DNA of 64,000 nt. Source: Opitutales bacterium. Lineage in GTDB: Bacteria > Verrucomicrobiota > Verrucomicrobiia > Opitutales > Oceanipulchritudinaceae. Made by a program: the position numbers and the translations under genes. The stretch spans positions 1-64,000 of the forward strand of contig JAFIGG010000008.1 in assembly GCA_020831485.1 (NCBI GenBank), given 5' to 3'. A model generated the notes under the pieces. The model was given only the letters and a program-made list of their open reading frames with translations, had not been told where the DNA came from and searched no databases. Below are positions 1 through 14,200 of the stretch, piece by piece; position 1 is the first letter of the stretch, and each line of letters starts with the position of its first letter.

Positions 1-3000
1 CGAAAGCTGGTCGATGCTGCCGGTTACCGCTTCGACATCGATGGTTCCCGGGGCGTTGGCGATGACGACGTTGCCAGTGGTGGCGAAGCTTACGTCGCGA
101 CCGGCGATGATGGAGATGTTGCCGCTGTCGCTGAGGATGCGGGCGTTGACAGTGATGTCGGTGGAGAGGTCGAGGGCTTCGATCAGCACGTTGCCGCTGC
201 CGTTGGCCGAGACCGCTGCATCGGCGATGCCGCCTACCCCTTCGTTCAGGGTAATGTTACCGCTTAGGGTTTGCAGGATGATGTTGCCGTTGCCAGCGGT
301 TACCAGGTCGGAAAGGGATTCTACGGTGGTGTCGCTGGTGGTAGCATCACCGGCGACGCGGTGGGTGCTGAAAGTGGAAACGGTGTCAACGGCAATGTCG
401 GTGGACTCGACGATGTGGATGCTGCTGCCGATTCCGCCGGCGGTCGTAACCGCGCTCATGGTGGACAGTTCGGTCTCGATCGCATTATCTGTATCTTCAC
501 CGACGATGCCGATGGAAGTCTTGGCTTCGAGGCGAGCACCGTTGGCGTAGAGGTTGATGGCAGTTTCGGCGCGGTCCTTGTTGTCGAGAATCGATCCGGC
601 GGTGGCGGTGATGGCGATGTTACCCCAGCTGGACTGGTCATCCAAAGTATTGTCGGCGCGGTCGCTGTTGAGGCGGGCGTCGATGACACCGATCTTCACA
701 TCAATGGCGCTCTTGAGCATGATGTTGCTGCCGTCGGTCTGCAGAGCGAGGGTCGAAAGCTGGTCGATGCTGCCGGTTACCGCTTCGACATCGATGGTTC
801 CCGGGGCGCCGGCGATGACCACATTGGCGGTGGTGGCGAAGGTTACGTCCTGACCAGCGATGATCGAGATGTTGCCGCTGTCACTGAGGATGCTGGCATT
901 TACCGTGATGTCGGCGTCAAGAGCCAGTGTTTCGAAAAGAATATTTCCGCTGCCATGGGCGGTAATCGGTCCATTGACGGTCAAATTACCTGCGTTCACG
1001 GTCACGATGATATCCCCATTGCCACCCTGGGTTGTCAAACCGGTCGGAGCAATTTCGAGGGTGTCCACTTCGCGCAGCACCATGCGTCCGCTAGTGGTGT
1101 TGGTTGCGGTTACAGAGCCAACATCGAGATTGATGTCCTCAACGCCGACATCACCAATGCCATTGACTGCCAGCAAGGTGGCAAGACCGGTGGTGCGAAT
1201 GTTCGGTTCTTCAAGTAGCGTATTGTCGCGAATCCGGTCTCCAGAATCGACAGTAACATTGCCGCCAGCGGTGCTTTCCAGGAGGGAAAGGAAGATGTCT
1301 CCGGCAGCGGTGTAGGTGATTGTGCCCGTTACCGTTTGCGTGGTGGTTCCGTCCAGCATGGTGACATTGCCGTCTTTTGCTTCCACCGAAATCGTTCCGG
1401 TTTCGTTGGTGAGGATATCGGCATTCTGATCGATGAAGGTGGCGGCCTCCACCACAATGCTACCGCCTTGGGATTGGATGCCGATGCCGTTATCGTTGAC
1501 TCCATCATTGATGGTGATCGATCCGGTTTCGGATAGGATGAGGATGTCTCCATCGGCACGGATATCGCTGATGGGTTGATCGCTTCCGGGAGCCATTGAA
1601 CCGTAGGAGGTTAAGCCGGATGCGTAAAGAACGTCCATGACCCCGACAACGGCGACGGTATCGATGGTCAGGGAGCCGAGGTTGGTAATCTGAATCGGCC
1701 CTTCTACGGTGTAGGCGGCGATGGTGGAAACATCGATCCGCATCGGATCGGCGGCGTTGCCAATTCCGGCCTGGGCCCGCAAACGAAGATTCTGGGCAAC
1801 GATATCGCGAAGGTTTTCATGGCCACCGCTGGTGATCGCTCCGTTGACAACCGCTACTTCAACGGTGGCGGTGCCGGCATGGATTCCGGTGATTTGAGCG
1901 TTGTTGCCGGATTCGACGATGATGTTTTGATTTTCGGTGACCAGGGCCCCGAAGGTATCCACAGCATCGTTGTGGACGAGAATTTCAGCCGTAGCCGAAG
2001 GGGCGACGACGAGGATGGTGCCGATTTGATCGGCACTGACGGGTGCGGAGAATTCAATCCGATCGTTGGCACGAAGGGTGATATGTCCGTTGGTCGCTGT
2101 GATTGCGGCATTAACTATCAGTTCGGTGCCCACGGCCATTCCGCGGAGGGCAATGTGTCCATAATCGGTGCCGGTATTGGCGGCTGCGGTGCGAACTTCG
2201 CCATCTACGCCAATCCGGTTGGCCAGCGTCAGAATCCGGATGTCGCCGCCAATGGCATTGTTGACCACACCGCCGAGGGTCAGCTCTTCATCATTGGTTA
2301 GAGTGAAGCCGGTTTCTTCCTGGATGATGATATCGCCAGAACCGGTGTTGAGGGCGGTCAGGCCGGCAACGCTGGTATTAAGATCCTGTTCCTGGGTGGC
2401 ATTTGCGCCAATTCCGGTGGCAGCCTTCAAATGTGCGGTTCCGCCAGTAACGAGGTTGGCTTCTTCCAGAGCGGTGTTATCCCGGATGGTTCCGGTTTCG
2501 GCATGGAGGAAGAGATCACCCGTGGTGCTTTGGATCTGCGAAACATCTATATGGGTAAGTGCGTGGAGGTCGATGTCCCCGTCCTCATTGACGATGGTCG
2601 AGCCATCGGTCATGAGGATATAACCGTTTGTTGCGGTAAGGGAAATTTCTGCATCCCCGGCGGTAACAACGTCAACGTTAGCTGCTGCGAGAACAATGTT
2701 GCGGTTGGCGGTCAGAGTAATGTCTCCTGTGCCGCCGAGGATATCCGCATTATTTTGAGCAATGATGTCCCGGTCGTTGCCGTTGGCTACGAGAATGACT
2801 TCACCGCTGCCGACGGCGTTGATTGCGGATTCGCTGGCATTGGCATCGGTGAGCGTGATGGTTCCATCCACTGTGGTCAGGGCAATGTCTCCATCGTTTC
2901 CGGTGACCAGATCGGATTGACTGGTTTCGGTGACTTCGGCGGTGGTGGCATCGGTCAGGACTTGCTGAACGGTGACTTCCACATCGCGGACGATCACACT

Positions 3001-6000
3001 GGTTGCGTTGTTCAGGTAGAGTCCTTTTTCATCCGCCGAGTTGCTTTTGGCGTGTGCGGTCAGATGATCCACTGTGGTCAAAATCGGTGCGTCAGCCGTG
3101 CCGATTGCCTTTCCGGCCTGGAGGCGCAGATCGGTGGCGGTGGCATTCATGGACGTGCCATCCGCGCTGAAGATAGAACCCTCGTAGGAGCGGCTGGATA
3201 CATGGCTGGCCGTCAGCAGGCCTAAGGTGGCATCCCCGCCCGTACGGGCGATGATGGAGGAATTGGTTGCCGTGACTACCGCATCCGCATCCATGGTAAA
3301 ATGGCCTTCTTCGGCCGAGATGTAAACGGTGCCCGGCGCTCCGGTGGTGACATTGGCATTTTGGGCGATGGAACCTTCGGCGTAGAGGGTGATGTGGCCG
3401 GTAGTAGAGAGGACGTTGCCATTGATGGTGAGGTCGGCGGTTGCCCCGGTCGCCCGGATGAGAATGTTCCCGGATTGATTGGCAACAACGGCTCCGCCAT
3501 TTTCATTACCGTCATTGAGGGTTATGGAGCCTTCCGCGCGCAAGACGATGGACCCATTATCACCGGTGCGCAAATCCGCGAGCGGGGTAGAATCAGCTAA
3601 TTCAGTCTGTTCATTATCGGCATCGACAAGCTGCACTTCAACCGGGGCAATTTCCGTGATCACCAAGTCCCCGATCTGTGCCAGATAAATACCTTTGGAG
3701 CTGATATGATTCGATTTGGCGGATGCGGCCAGATTATCAACGGCGAGGGTCAGCGGATTCAGAGCAGTGCCGATGGCGCGGTCGGCTTCCATCCGCAGAT
3801 CCTTTGCGGAGACGTTCAAGGTGGATCCGGTTGCATTGAAAATGGAGTGGCTTTGCGACACGATCGAAACCCGGCCCAGATTGCCCGCATTGATGTTGCC
3901 GAGGTGGATATCGCCCTCGGCCTGGATCCTAATCGAGGAATCGGTCGCGGTGACGGTTGCGGATCCGTTCATGCTCAGATCACCGGTTTCAGCGACCATT
4001 GAGATCGTACCCGCCGTAGCGGTGGAAACGGATACACCCGCTGCAAGGGTCATATTGTTTTTGGCAAAGAGGGTAATGTGGCCGGTAGCGCTGCTGAGCG
4101 CTGCACTGATCACCATGGAACCGTCCAAGGCTTCCAGAAGGATGTTCCCGCTGCCGTTGGCGCTGACTGGATTGTTGACGGTCAAATTGCCGTCTTGCAG
4201 GGAGATAAGGATCGGTCCGTTTCCGGCGGTGGTCACCGAGCCGGCAATTAGGAGGCCATTGCGCTCGTCGATGTGAATGCCGCCGGAAACCGTGGTTTTC
4301 GCCGTCAAGCTGGCGACGAGGGTATCGAGATCCGCGTCGCCCGGTCCGCCGATGCCCGTACCGGCAGTCATAATCAGCTTGGTGGACCCACCGAGGATGT
4401 TGAGATCTTCGGTTGAAAGATTGTCGGTAATTTTGCCTGAGGTGGCGGTCAGGTCGACCGTTCCGTCGGCATGGATGACACTAAGTGCAATGTTTGTGCC
4501 TGCGATGAGCGTTACGTCGCCAGTGGCGCTGCCATCGACGGCGGTGGTTGTCACTCCATCCTGCATGGTGATGCTGCCTGTGTCAGCCGTTAGGTCGACT
4601 GGTCCAGTGGCGCTGGTTATATCACTGTTTTGAAGGATATTCCTGGGGGCAGTAAGCTCGACAATGCTTGCCGCCATCAAAGCATCGTTGATCGTCAAGT
4701 CGCTGGTCGCGCCGGTCAGGGAAATGCTGATATTGCCATTGCCAGCAACTACGCCACCGCTGGCACTGCGGATGGTCAAACTGCCTTTGTTGACGAGGGA
4801 GATATTCCCGTTTGCGCTTTTCAGACCTTCGAGGGACTTATCGGCAGCGCCGAAGAAAACATTGGAGTCGATGGCGGCTATATTGTTGCGAGAATTGATG
4901 GAAACCTGGCGAATTTCACTGACCTCGGTGTTCAGCGCGATACTACCCTCCGCATCCACTGCCAATGAATTGGCAGACAAGGTACTAAGCTCATTGAGGC
5001 CGTCAATCGAACCCGCTGGAGAGTATAATTTGATCGCTGAATCACCACCTGCGGCAGAGATGGTGGTATCCCAGAAGATCATATTACCGGCCTGAGATCC
5101 AGTAACCAGCTCAATAATACCGTTGGCAACGGTGTTCGTCGTCGCCAGGAGTCCGGTGTTGCTGCCATAACCGTTAACGACAATATTACCAAAATCATTT
5201 AGTGAATCGCCATCAGCATCAAAGCCTGCAGCGATCGAAATGCGGTTATTGGCATAGACCGGCGCATTGACAACAACATCTGCCTGCGACTCGATACGAA
5301 TCCAATCGGTGCGCACGGTGCTCTCTCTGCCGATGACGGCATTAACTGTTACCCCGTTACCAAACGGGTCGTTCGCCTTAAGTAGAAGATAATCAACGCC
5401 GGTTGTTGCAAATTCAATCTCCTCTTCCACCACGACGCTTCCACCATGAATTTGGAAAGTGTTGCGCAAGGATGAAGTCTGACTCACGAGCAAGGTTCCA
5501 ACGCGAACAGTTCCCATTCCGGTGTTCAAGTGACCTATCACGACTCTGTCCCAATTGGTCGCCATGGCACGAATGTCCTGGTCCGATATATCCAGAGTGC
5601 CACTATTGGAGACGGGAGATCCGATGTCTATAGACGTCGCCGCAGAGGGGCTGTAGGGAGCCAAGGTCAAGACAGACCCTGTCGTTCCGTTGATGCTGCC
5701 CGTGTTACTACCGAAGTTGATCTGATTTGAAAACAGAGTCATATTGCCGGTGATCGTCACGGTATTCGCCATGATTATCCCGATTGCACTCTTTATATAG
5801 ATATCGTTCGCGGTGATCTGCTGACTAAAGGTAGCAGTTCCACTGGCGTTGGAGACGGTCAGATTACGGACATTCACGCTGCCGCTGAAGGTAGAGTTTC
5901 TGGTTTTCACGATATGGAAGTCGGAGTTACCAGACTCCACCGACAAAGTTTCGCCGATGGCAATATCTGCGGTATTCGAAGTCTCGAGAGTAATGTTTTT

Positions 6001-8290
6001 ACCTGAAGTCAGCGACCTTTTGAAATTGATCCCACCGGAAACAGTCTCGATGTCCACTCTACCACCAATTTGTGCATCGCGGTCAACCGTTACCCGATCG
6101 AGTCCGGTGAGCGTGAGGTTCCCGCCGACAGTGAGTGAATCATTGAAATCGATTATGTAGTCAGTGGCTGGGATATTTCCGACAATGATTACAGTGAAGT
6201 CATCCCCAACGAGCACGGTATCTTCCAGACTGATTCGTTGCGCGTTCAATACGACGTTGTCGGCTACTGTCAGTTCATCACGGAAGCGAATCTGATCGGT
6301 GGTATTGATCGATACGTCCTTATTGGCAATTAATTCGCGTCTGAAGGTCGTCGAGCCATTACCAGCAATCTGGGTAAAATTACGAACAACCACATCATCA
6401 TCAAAGTTGAGATTGTTCACTTGGTGAATGGTAACATCTGAGTTGCCGTTATTAACTGTCAGCGTGCGACCGAAATTGATGTTCTGAGTCACCGGAGCCG
6501 TCAGTTCCACAAAACCGCCACTTGTGACATCGCCGCTGAAGGTCATACTGCCATTCGTGGTAACAATAGTAATGGTGCCGGCAACATTAAGGTCTCCATT
6601 AAAATTCAGCTGATCCACATCGGATACAATCAGGTTACCGCCAATGTTCACATTACCATTGAAGGTGACGGAGGTACCGCCCGTGATTCGAAGATCACGT
6701 GTTATATCGACACTCGTCATATTGATCGAACTGGAGGAATTCAAAGTTAAGTCACGCAGCGGCTTTATGGAATCTCCAAAGGCCAGTGTGCTTACGATCG
6801 CTCCACCCGCATTGAGGGTCAGATCATCATCTCCACCTCCGTTGCCTTTGGCTTTCAATCCCGGTGCTCCAAAGGTTATCTGCCCGTCTGATTGCACGAC
6901 CCGCGTGCCGTCGACCTCTACCGTATCGTTGAAGGAAATGGATTCCGAATCCGTGATATTGGCCGACAAGGTTACGGTGTTGCCATCGCCGAAGAATACC
7001 AGGTTTTTAGCCGAAATATCGTTACGAACATGAATGGTATCGCCACGCAGGAAAACACTTGGAGCGCTAAACTTAATCGCTGTACCGTTGCCATCGCCCA
7101 GCACGAGGTGGTTCGTCAGCTCTTCTGCCCCGATGAACACCGTTCGTGGCGTAAGCAGTCGATCCATTTCATTCTGGTCAAGAATCATACCGGAGTTTGC
7201 CTCTGGATTATTTCCAATCCATGCGAGGTTGGGAACGATTACAATCGGCAAACGTTTATCTGTGGTCGCAATGAAGATATTATCGGATGTCGTAACGGTA
7301 TTGAGAATTTCAAGCTGATTGCCTGAGAAAAAGACCGGCTTATCAAAAGCATTTACGGGTATGTGGACCTCTGCTCTTCCCAATAGACTGATGAGGTCAA
7401 GCTTTCCAATCGACGAGTCTCCGCCGACAACAATATCGTCAAGCTCAATCAAAGCTGCATTCTGCAAATTCGTGCTATTAAGTGTGACGGAGCGAACATT
7501 CGTAAATATCGATAGTGGACTTACATGAAAGGCACCAACCGTATCGTGGCCGATCTGATTGAATGCAGAAATATTCAGTGAACCGTTTCGGGATGCGATC
7601 AGGGCACCGTTTCCTTGGCGAATTGTCGTTCCGTTTGCCAGGAAAAGGGTTTCCTCAAAGCTCTGTGCGCCGGCAATTGTAATTTCCAGTGTATCCGAAT
7701 TGATAGACCCGGCATTAAAACGGCTGTTGCGCAGTGCCCAATCAAGATTAAGTGGAAAACTTCCGGCCTCGAAGGTTCCATCGTCCCGAAGCCAGCCTTT
7801 GGCGTCTGTCAGCACAGACCCCTTTTGAGCGATAAGCGTGATATCGCCGGAGCCATCCCCCACCCTTGTGCTGCCCGCAGAGCTGTAAATGCCTTCGTGC
7901 AGTTTTATGTCGCCTTTAGCCACATTAAGGGTAACAGGTCCGTTGTTGCGAGCTATCAAATCATGATGGATAGTGATGCCTTCTTCCGTCTGAAAATCAA
8001 TCAAGCCGGCATTCACATACCCGTCCCAGGTGAGGAATTTGGATTGGATGGTAAATTCTTTTTCAAGATCGATCTTCTTTGCTCCGATCCCTCCGTTACC
8101 CGTTATTTGAACATCCGCAATGAGCGCGTTGATATTGATTGCGGCAACGTTATGGTAATCATGAGCATATCTCACGACATTGCCACTCTGCGAGATTTTG
8201 GAATCACCGGCAGTGTGGGAGACAGTCAGGGTTGCGGCCAAAGGTGTTGAAACGTTTAGCACATCGTAATCGGTGTTATTGACCTGATCG
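1..8290 (-). repeat. Filamentous-haemagglutinin-like repeat region of the giant protein
   Basis: The minus-strand translation is an imperfect series of short beta-helix-style turns such as GSGNILIEA, ITLTA, SGNISIIAG and DNTLLEE, with recurring lines of the type LTAxTxxSGxIxI. These resemble filamentous haemagglutinin and other large exported adhesins. Units are loosely 220-250 residues long. One pair near the left edge is almost identical at DNA level with a 753-bp period (1-55 against 754-808). A parallel beta-helix fibre is the likely structure, inferred from pattern only. Confidence 0.75.
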
Positions 8291-11200
8291 TCAATAATGA
8301 CATCACCTGCCAATGCTCCCAAAAGAATATTGTAGGTGTCATCACCAGAATTCCCCCTTAGAGTAATGTCGTTGTTGTTGGTTGCAGTGACATTAAATGT
8401 ATCATTGCCCGATCCACCCACAAAAACTTCGATCCGCTGGTCGCTGTCTATAATCGAGTTTGATCCGGCGGTGACAACATTACGACCCGAAGCCCCCAGA
8501 TCGAAGGTGATATTGGCAGTCACTGCCGAAAGATCAATGGTATCAACATCGGTTGTGGAATCTGTCTCTACGATAAAATTATTCCCGAAATCGCCTGTGA
8601 ATATGTAAGTATCATTGCCTGACCCCCCGTTAAGAACGTTGTTGCCTGATCCAACGTAAATGATGTCATCACCGGAACCAGCATTTATCGAGTCATTACC
8701 GTCGCCACCATAAATGATGTCATTGCCAGCATTAGTGGAAATGGAGTTATTGCCCCCGCCAGCATGAACGATATCGTTTCCAGCACCAGTAACAATGGTG
8801 TCATTACCAGGGCCGCCGTATATTAAAGCGTCACCGCTTATGTTCACGAGAATCGTGTTGTTACCCCCGCTCACATGAATTTCTACAGGCATAGTGCCGG
8901 TTCCAGTAATGGAGATGAAATCATTCCCGTTACCAAAGCTCGCAAAAATCTTGTTTACACCGCTGTATGTCTGATCGAGGCCGATCGCACCGACATGCAC
9001 AGTAGATCCGCTGGTGCGTAATGTGTAATGATTCGAGTAGCTTGTATTCAGTGTAAGCACACCTCCGCTGACACTTGCCAAAGCCGGTGGAGCCTGGCCA
9101 CCAATAGTGAATGAAAACAACTCTTCGCCGTCCGTTCCGGCTGATTTAGTGACCATTTTGGGCATTTGCTCGTAGCCAATCAAATCCCCAAATTCATCGA
9201 AGATCGGCTTACTCAGGTCATCCACGAAAAGCTTATTTCCGTTCGCGTCCTCATCCTGAACCTCCCGGCTTACGGAACTAGAACCCAAGGCGACGGAAAT
9301 CTTCACCTGGCCCGTGTTAATATTCACATCAACGGATCCGCCGATGGATGCAGAGATGCCCTCCCAACCCCAGATCGGAATATAAACTTCGACAGATCCA
9401 CCCGCAGACAGGGATCCAAAGATCCCGGAATTGCTGACTGTTAGCGTAACATCGAAATGGAAGCTGGCACGAATGAGACCAAGATTCACGGATTCATTCA
9501 CTCCAGCTTGCATGGTGATGGAAAACTGTCCGTCTGATTGAGCATAACCAAAGACACTGAAATTGAAAGGACCCCATCCAAGGCTGCTAGTGAAATCGAA
9601 CCGCAGGATATTTCCACTGTAGGTAATCGAAGCATTCACGTTCATCTCGAAGATCCATGCACTTACACTGCCGACAAGGTCGACTTTGTATGTGCTGGTG
9701 CGCGTATCGAGTTCCAACGTAAAGTTCGCACTAAGTTGGAATCCAGCAATCGACAGAACGTTGGCCCCAAGCCCAATGTTGGCTGCAAAGTAGGGCGAAG
9801 CAACTCCAATCACAGCGTTACCATTGACCGAAAGCTTTCCAAAGCCGAGCATATCCAGAGTAGCCCGGACATCGACTGCAAGCGTGCTCGCACCAAGCTC
9901 AATGGTGGCAGCACCATCCATGGTGAATGGACCCACGCCTATGGCTCCCCCAAAGCTGACGATAATCGTTTGTGCCGCTACATTCTCATTCCTGAATCCT
10001 GCTACAGCTCCGGACCCCGAATGCACATTCAGCACCCGTATTGGCTGGGTCGAGGTGGTGGTGTTGATCGCAATTTGGAAACGTCCTTCAAAATTCACCA
10101 CCCCAAAGCCCAATGAGGCTCCGGAAGTTGCCCCCAACTGCAAGCTTCCGACAATTCCAGCTGCGCTAATGTCAAGTGAGCCGCTGGCATTTAACGTTCC
10201 CAGGGGTTTGATTTCGACGGAGCCATTCACATCAAAGCTGAAGCCGACTCCATCCACTTTGATGGAAAGATAACCGTTTATATTGACGAGATTGATCAGC
10301 GACAATTGTCCGGCGAAGAGGATCTCTGCGCTGCGCGCCGCCACTGTATTGAAGCCGAATGTTCTGTTTAGCGGCGAAGTATTGACTTTAAGGGTGTAGA
10401 TGCCTCCCAACTCAAAACCGACTCCAGCGAAAGCACCGGAGGATACGGTCAGCGACATGGCAGCTGCAAAGCCTGCATCGTCACCGAAGTAAATCCCGGC
10501 CCCACCATCTACTTTGAGTGTATTTCCGATGATATCTATAGCCGCATCAATTGTGACCTCAAGATTCCCGTTCCCTGTGACGAGGAAGCCGAAATTACCA
10601 TGAAGTTTGAAGGAGTTAAGAATCTCCAGCATTCCAAAGGCTTGAATCATCAGATAGGGAGTTGCTGACCCTCCTTTCATCGGCGGCGCACCAGGAATCA
10701 CGAGGATGCGATTGCCGGCACCATCCGTGGATTCATCAGGCACCGAAATAAAGCCATCGGGAATCACATAACTGATGTTTTGACTGCTTGTATTAAAGGT
10801 GACTGAGAAATCTGCATTCAAGTTAATGCCCACGTCGGCGCCCAAACCAAGGTCGAGAGAGGCGTCCAGTTTCATCGCGGCACCATCTCCATTAACGATG
10901 AACAGCCCTGTTGTGCTTAAACTGACGAAGGGAGAAGATTCCGGCCCGATAAAGAGCTGCCCATTGACAAATGCCTGCAGATGGTTGGAGCTCAACTCAA
11001 AGTCGAGGTCACCGTTGATTCCAAACCATGATTCACCCCCTGTTTCGACACCGATTCGAACTGATCCGAAGGCCTTTATCAGCAAGGAATTAAAATCAAG
11101 GATTACGCTATCCGCGCCGGCGGGAACGGCAAAGCCATCACCATCGACAACTGAATCGCCGGTCCAATCCTGGTCTGGGAAACTCGCCAGGAAGTCAATG

Positions 11201-14200
11201 ACTTCAAGATCGAGCACGATCCCGGCAGATAGATTCACGGCGATCTCCAAATTAGAAGCCTCAGCCGTTATTCCCGGAACGCCCACCAGTCCAATACTCT
11301 CCACGGTGGCTTTCGCCGACAGGAATTGCCGCAAATCGAACAGATTGGTTGGCGAGCCCATGAGGATCCCGATATCCACATTATTCATTACCAGGCCAAC
11401 TGCGGACGTATTGATCTGATCAAACTCATTGATCAATAGATCACCATTGGTGTCGCTCCGGTAGGGCCCATTGAATCCCATGAAGGCGTTGATATTGGCA
11501 GCCCCCAGAGTAACGGTTTCAATTTCCACCACGTCGCCATTGGTCAGTTGCACGGTTTCCTTTGGTCCCTTGGCAAAGGTAAAGCCACCGGTCAACTGAA
11601 TTGCACCTCCGATAGTGGCTTCGGCATAATCGATGGAGGCTTCTATCAGGAAGGAATCAAAATCCAGATAGATGGAATCGCCACCAGTCTTAACCTCAAA
11701 CCCACGAGGTTCACCGAATTTGCCATCATTATCCAGATCCTTACCGGCTGGTTCTGCCTCCAAACCCTCTGAAGCCGCGAAGTCAATGTAGGGAGTAAGT
11801 CCTGGCACGGTAACCGTCGACATATTCATCCGCAGATTGAGGTTATAGGCATTCATCTCAAGCAACCCCTGCCCTCCAGAAAAACCAACCGAATCGGCTT
11901 TGAGGTCCAGCGCAAAAAAGACTGGATCCGGAGCTAAGCCTGCCAATCCGAGTATCGGTGATGTTGGCTGGAAGAGCGCCAATCCAAAATGCATATCATC
12001 GATGAAGAACCCAAGTGCGCTTTCATTAACCGAGTCGTCAGCGGTGATACGACCGTCACCGTCAGTATCCTGATAGTATCCACCAATTCCGACAAAGCCG
12101 AACACATCGGTAGCCCGGAAAATATAGGAAGCCATCTCATGGGTTTCTGCCGATGCACCCGTTTTGCCCAATTTAACGTTCAGATCATGGGTAGCCCCTA
12201 GTTCAAAAGCAAAGCTACCATAAAGACTCGCAAAACCACCGAGCTCAATCTCGGCATAGCCGATTTCAAGTCCGACAATAAGGTCGGTGAAGCCAATAAA
12301 TATGGGGTCGCCTCCGGTTGAAACTTCGAAACCAAGATCGGGGATACCGTCCCCAGTCCTATCCTCAGTTCCAAATGATTCTATAAAGTTGATTGAGGGC
12401 AAATTGGCCAAGGTGTTGCCGGTCAAGGTGGCAAATAGTGGAGTCCCCATATTCACACTCAAACTCACGTCCTCCACCGAGATGTTAAAAACATCGCCAA
12501 ATCCATAGGTGCCTACCGAGCCAACCTCGACATCCATCGCGACGAAAGTCGGCAAGGTCAGCCTAAGAAAATCAAGAATGGCAACCTGAGATGGTGGAAG
12601 CACGCCAGCTAACACCGCAGCGGGGGGCAGATTATTCCGAAAAACGGCCATTCCAAAATCGAGGTCTTCCAAGCCAAAGCCAATCAAATCCTGAGAGTCG
12701 AGAGGCGCATCAAAGTCGGGTGTGCCGAGGCCAACAAATCCGGAAATATCGGAGCCGCCAATCGTCATCGAACGGAACTCCAGTCCGGATATCGTGGAGA
12801 AATCACCGGCGATATTCGCTCCGAGTAAACCCGACAGCGTATTGATAACATCGTTACGACTTAATGAACCCAGAAGGTTACCAAAATTCGACCCCATGCC
12901 GGTGTTGAATGTCAGCGCATGAATCCCACCGTATTGGAATGAGAAGCTTCCCCTAAAGTGGATGAAATCGGCCAGTGCGATGTAGCCCTGCTCGAGTTCC
13001 ACTGCAATGAATGAATCGGGTCCATAGTCCAGATAGACCGGATCACCACCAGTTGCCAGCTCAAATCCAGCAGGCACGTCCATTAGACCACCTTCGCCCG
13101 TATCTATAGTGTGGGCGGGGAATGATGACTTAAAGTCAATTACCGGCATGCCAATAACGGGTTCGCCAAACCAACCAGTGCTGGCATTGACCTTCAGGCT
13201 GAGCCCATTTGCGCTAATGGTCATGATATCACCAAAACCATGCGTTGAAAAGGACTCCACTTCCGCACTCAAAGCGGCAAACACCGGCAGCCCCAGAATA
13301 GGCAGCCTGGAGGCAAACAGCCCCAGCCCGATATCAAGGTTTTGCATACCAAAGCCCAGCAGGTCCTGATCCGCGAAGGCCGTATCAAAGTCCGGGTCGC
13401 CGATACCCACAAAAACACTGACATTACTTGCCCCCATAGTCATTGCGTTGACCTCCAGGCCATCAATCCTGGAGAAGTTTTCACCAACAGTCACCCCGTC
13501 CATCGAGTCCAGTATGTTTACCACTGAATCGAGGCCCAAAGGCCCCAGGGCGTTAGCGTAGCTCGCTGGCACTCCTGTATCAATCGACACCCGGTGGCTA
13601 GTCCCCATCTCGAATGCAAAAGTACCTTGCATGTGTACGAAGCTAAACAAGGACATTCGTGCATCAGCGACCGAAAGCTTAAGCCGGCTCCCCCCGTCCA
13701 AGGCCAGGTAGGCCGAATCAACATCACCTACGGCCTTTATCTCGAATCCAGCTGGGTGGCTCTTACCGTTACCATTGACATCGATCCCCTGATTCTCCGC
13801 CGGGAAGGATGCGGCCAGATCAACCGTCGGCGTGTACAAGGTACCCAGCCACGGAGTTCCGGTATGAACTTCCAAATTAATATCACTGGCACTCAAAGAC
13901 ATTATCGGATCAAAGCCGACCAATGCGATATTCTTGATACTCGCTTGAGCCGATAGAAAAACCGGCAAGCCCGGAATACTGGAAATAAAGCTGGCGAGCT
14001 CTATATTTACGCCCTGCACGCCAAACCCATACAATCCATCCTGCTCAGAAAGAGGAGTTTCGGAATTAAAGTCAGGGTCACCGTAGCCGATGAAACCGTT
14101 CATGTTGATGGCCCGGAAACTTAAAGAGCGCACATCCAGTCCGGTGATCGTCTGTAAGTCACTGCTGATCGAAGCACCCCCGAGCTCAGCAGCAGCATTC

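Noticed and set aside
271-3225. Long plus-strand open frames (271-1218, 2431-3225 and others) opposite the giant gene
   Set aside because: They mirror the repeat code of the minus-strand gene. The Gly/Asp/Val-rich text is what antisense of Ser/Thr/Asn/Ile-rich beta repeats gives, and no start or ribosome site is convincing.
1-8290. CRISPR-like or simple tandem DNA repeats
   Set aside because: The repeats are long, diverged and in frame within a coding region, without short identical repeats and unique spacers.
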